Positions 63,270 through 64,000 of a stretch of DNA of 64,000 nucleotides are shown here, piece after piece (position 1 is the first letter of the stretch; every line of letters starts with the position of its first letter). Below the pieces are notes generated by a model. It worked only from the letters and a program-made list of their open reading frames with translations, was not told the DNA's origin and did not search any database. A program made the position numbers and the translations under genes. The DNA comes from Leptodontidium sp. MPI-SDFR-AT-0119 (taxonomy: Eukaryota > Ascomycota > Leotiomycetes > Helotiales > Leptodontidiaceae): contig JAHLEZ010000005.1 in NCBI GenBank assembly GCA_020726505.1, positions 434,001 to 498,000 of the forward strand, given 5' to 3'.

Positions 63270-64000
63270 GTTTGTCACCAGCTTTCAAAGTCTGCATCTC
63301 TACGAGTAAGCCATCCGCCCTTTTCAAAGGTCATTTCCCAGTCATATGCTAATTTTCAATCCAGTTTGATTGATTCAAGACGTTGAGACGGGACTGGTAT
63401 TGCGGCGCACGTGTGTTTCGAGGGTGGCATATTTGCTTTTTCTTCTTTCTTGCACATGGAACTGCGTTTGATTTGCGGCGGGTACACATATGGGTTGCAC
63501 ATGCAGGTGATCACGGCAGATATATTCTGCAACTCAATGCAGGTATCGCGAATGGAATATGGAGAAGCTGTCAATGATAAGTTCTTGAAACCAATGCATT
63601 TGCGATTGTGATTGTGAATCTCCCGAGGAAACTCAGCGGCTGACTTGCACCTTGTCACGTGCCCATCCAAAAAGGGGCCGAGCTACCGGGATTTAAGCGA
63701 GTAAACAACGACTGTCAAGAACGTGGAATGTCATCGCATCACGGCAGAACTCGATGTGCGCATCAAAGTTGGAGGTCATGTGTGGTGACGATGATCGAGG
63801 GTAGATTTGTCACTCGATTTTTGGCGGATTTGTTAGCCTTACATGAATGCAGATGTGGCTGCAGGGCTTGGGTTGCCTTGGCGAGGGAGGGTGAAGCAAA
63901 CACGGCAGGGGATTTTCGAGTCCCTCATCCGACCATCGATGCAGAATTCGAGAACGCGGATGCAGTTTGCTGCTTGGATCGAAGGGTTGCACGATGTGCA
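63270..64000. other. 3' flank of paralogue 3 and intergenic sequence
   Basis: The 3' UTR of paralogue 3 lies here. No further gene is supported up to the window edge. Confidence 0.45.

Overview
The window looks like nuclear DNA of a filamentous ascomycete (Pezizomycotina). The evidence is many short spliceosomal introns (about 47 to 90 nt, often with a CTGAC/CTAAC branch site only 5 to 15 nt before the acceptor), fungal gene families (Zn2Cys6 regulator, siderophore-type MFS carrier, GH31, CorA-like accessory protein, 2EXR/F-box-like protein) and CT-rich leaders with CAACC-ATG starts. A leotiomycete is my guess; genus and species cannot be read from the sequence. Exon models below were checked for phase: the exon lengths of each intact multi-exon model sum to a multiple of three unless stated.

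Left part (1-18.4 kb): the end of an ankyrin gene, then a RAD5/HLTF-like SNF2 helicase gene on the minus strand (840-10526) that is split by a complete-looking two-ORF LINE (1601-7584) with a perfect 16-bp target-site duplication. Upstream lies a 714-bp foldback element (10660-11373). Then come a tiny gene, a six-exon CorA-like membrane protein, a putative cysteine-rich small secreted protein with a GC-AG intron, a multipass membrane protein and a second foldback element (about 17.95-18.37 kb).

Middle part (18.7-34 kb): a fungal-specific N-terminal-domain protein, a BTB protein, and a carbohydrate-use neighbourhood: a C2H2+Zn2Cys6 regulator, a GH31 alpha-xylosidase-like enzyme, an MFS sugar porter, and divergently a secreted clan GH-A glycoside hydrolase. 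Secreted hydrolase, uptake carrier, intracellular xylosidase and regulator could form one xylose-decorated-glycan pathway; this is inference from proximity.

Right part (34-64 kb): a BTB relative with a nonsense codon, two Myb-like DNA-binding genes (37-42 kb), a siderophore-type MFS transporter whose upstream region carries two ATCTGATAA iron-repressor-type sites back to back, an F-box-like gene with one internal stop, a frameshifted alpha/beta hydrolase, an aldo/keto reductase, an SDR, a frameshifted BTB relative, and three tandem paralogous Myb-like genes (58.2-63.3 kb), one with two nonsense codons. The three tandem Myb-like genes all have a 90-nt first exon and a phase-0 intron just before the V-D/N-W motif.

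A theme is decay by single lesions (nonsense codons compatible with C-to-T change, single-base frameshifts) beside an undamaged LINE. I found no CRISPR, no convincing tRNA or rRNA, and no obvious secondary-metabolite backbone gene.
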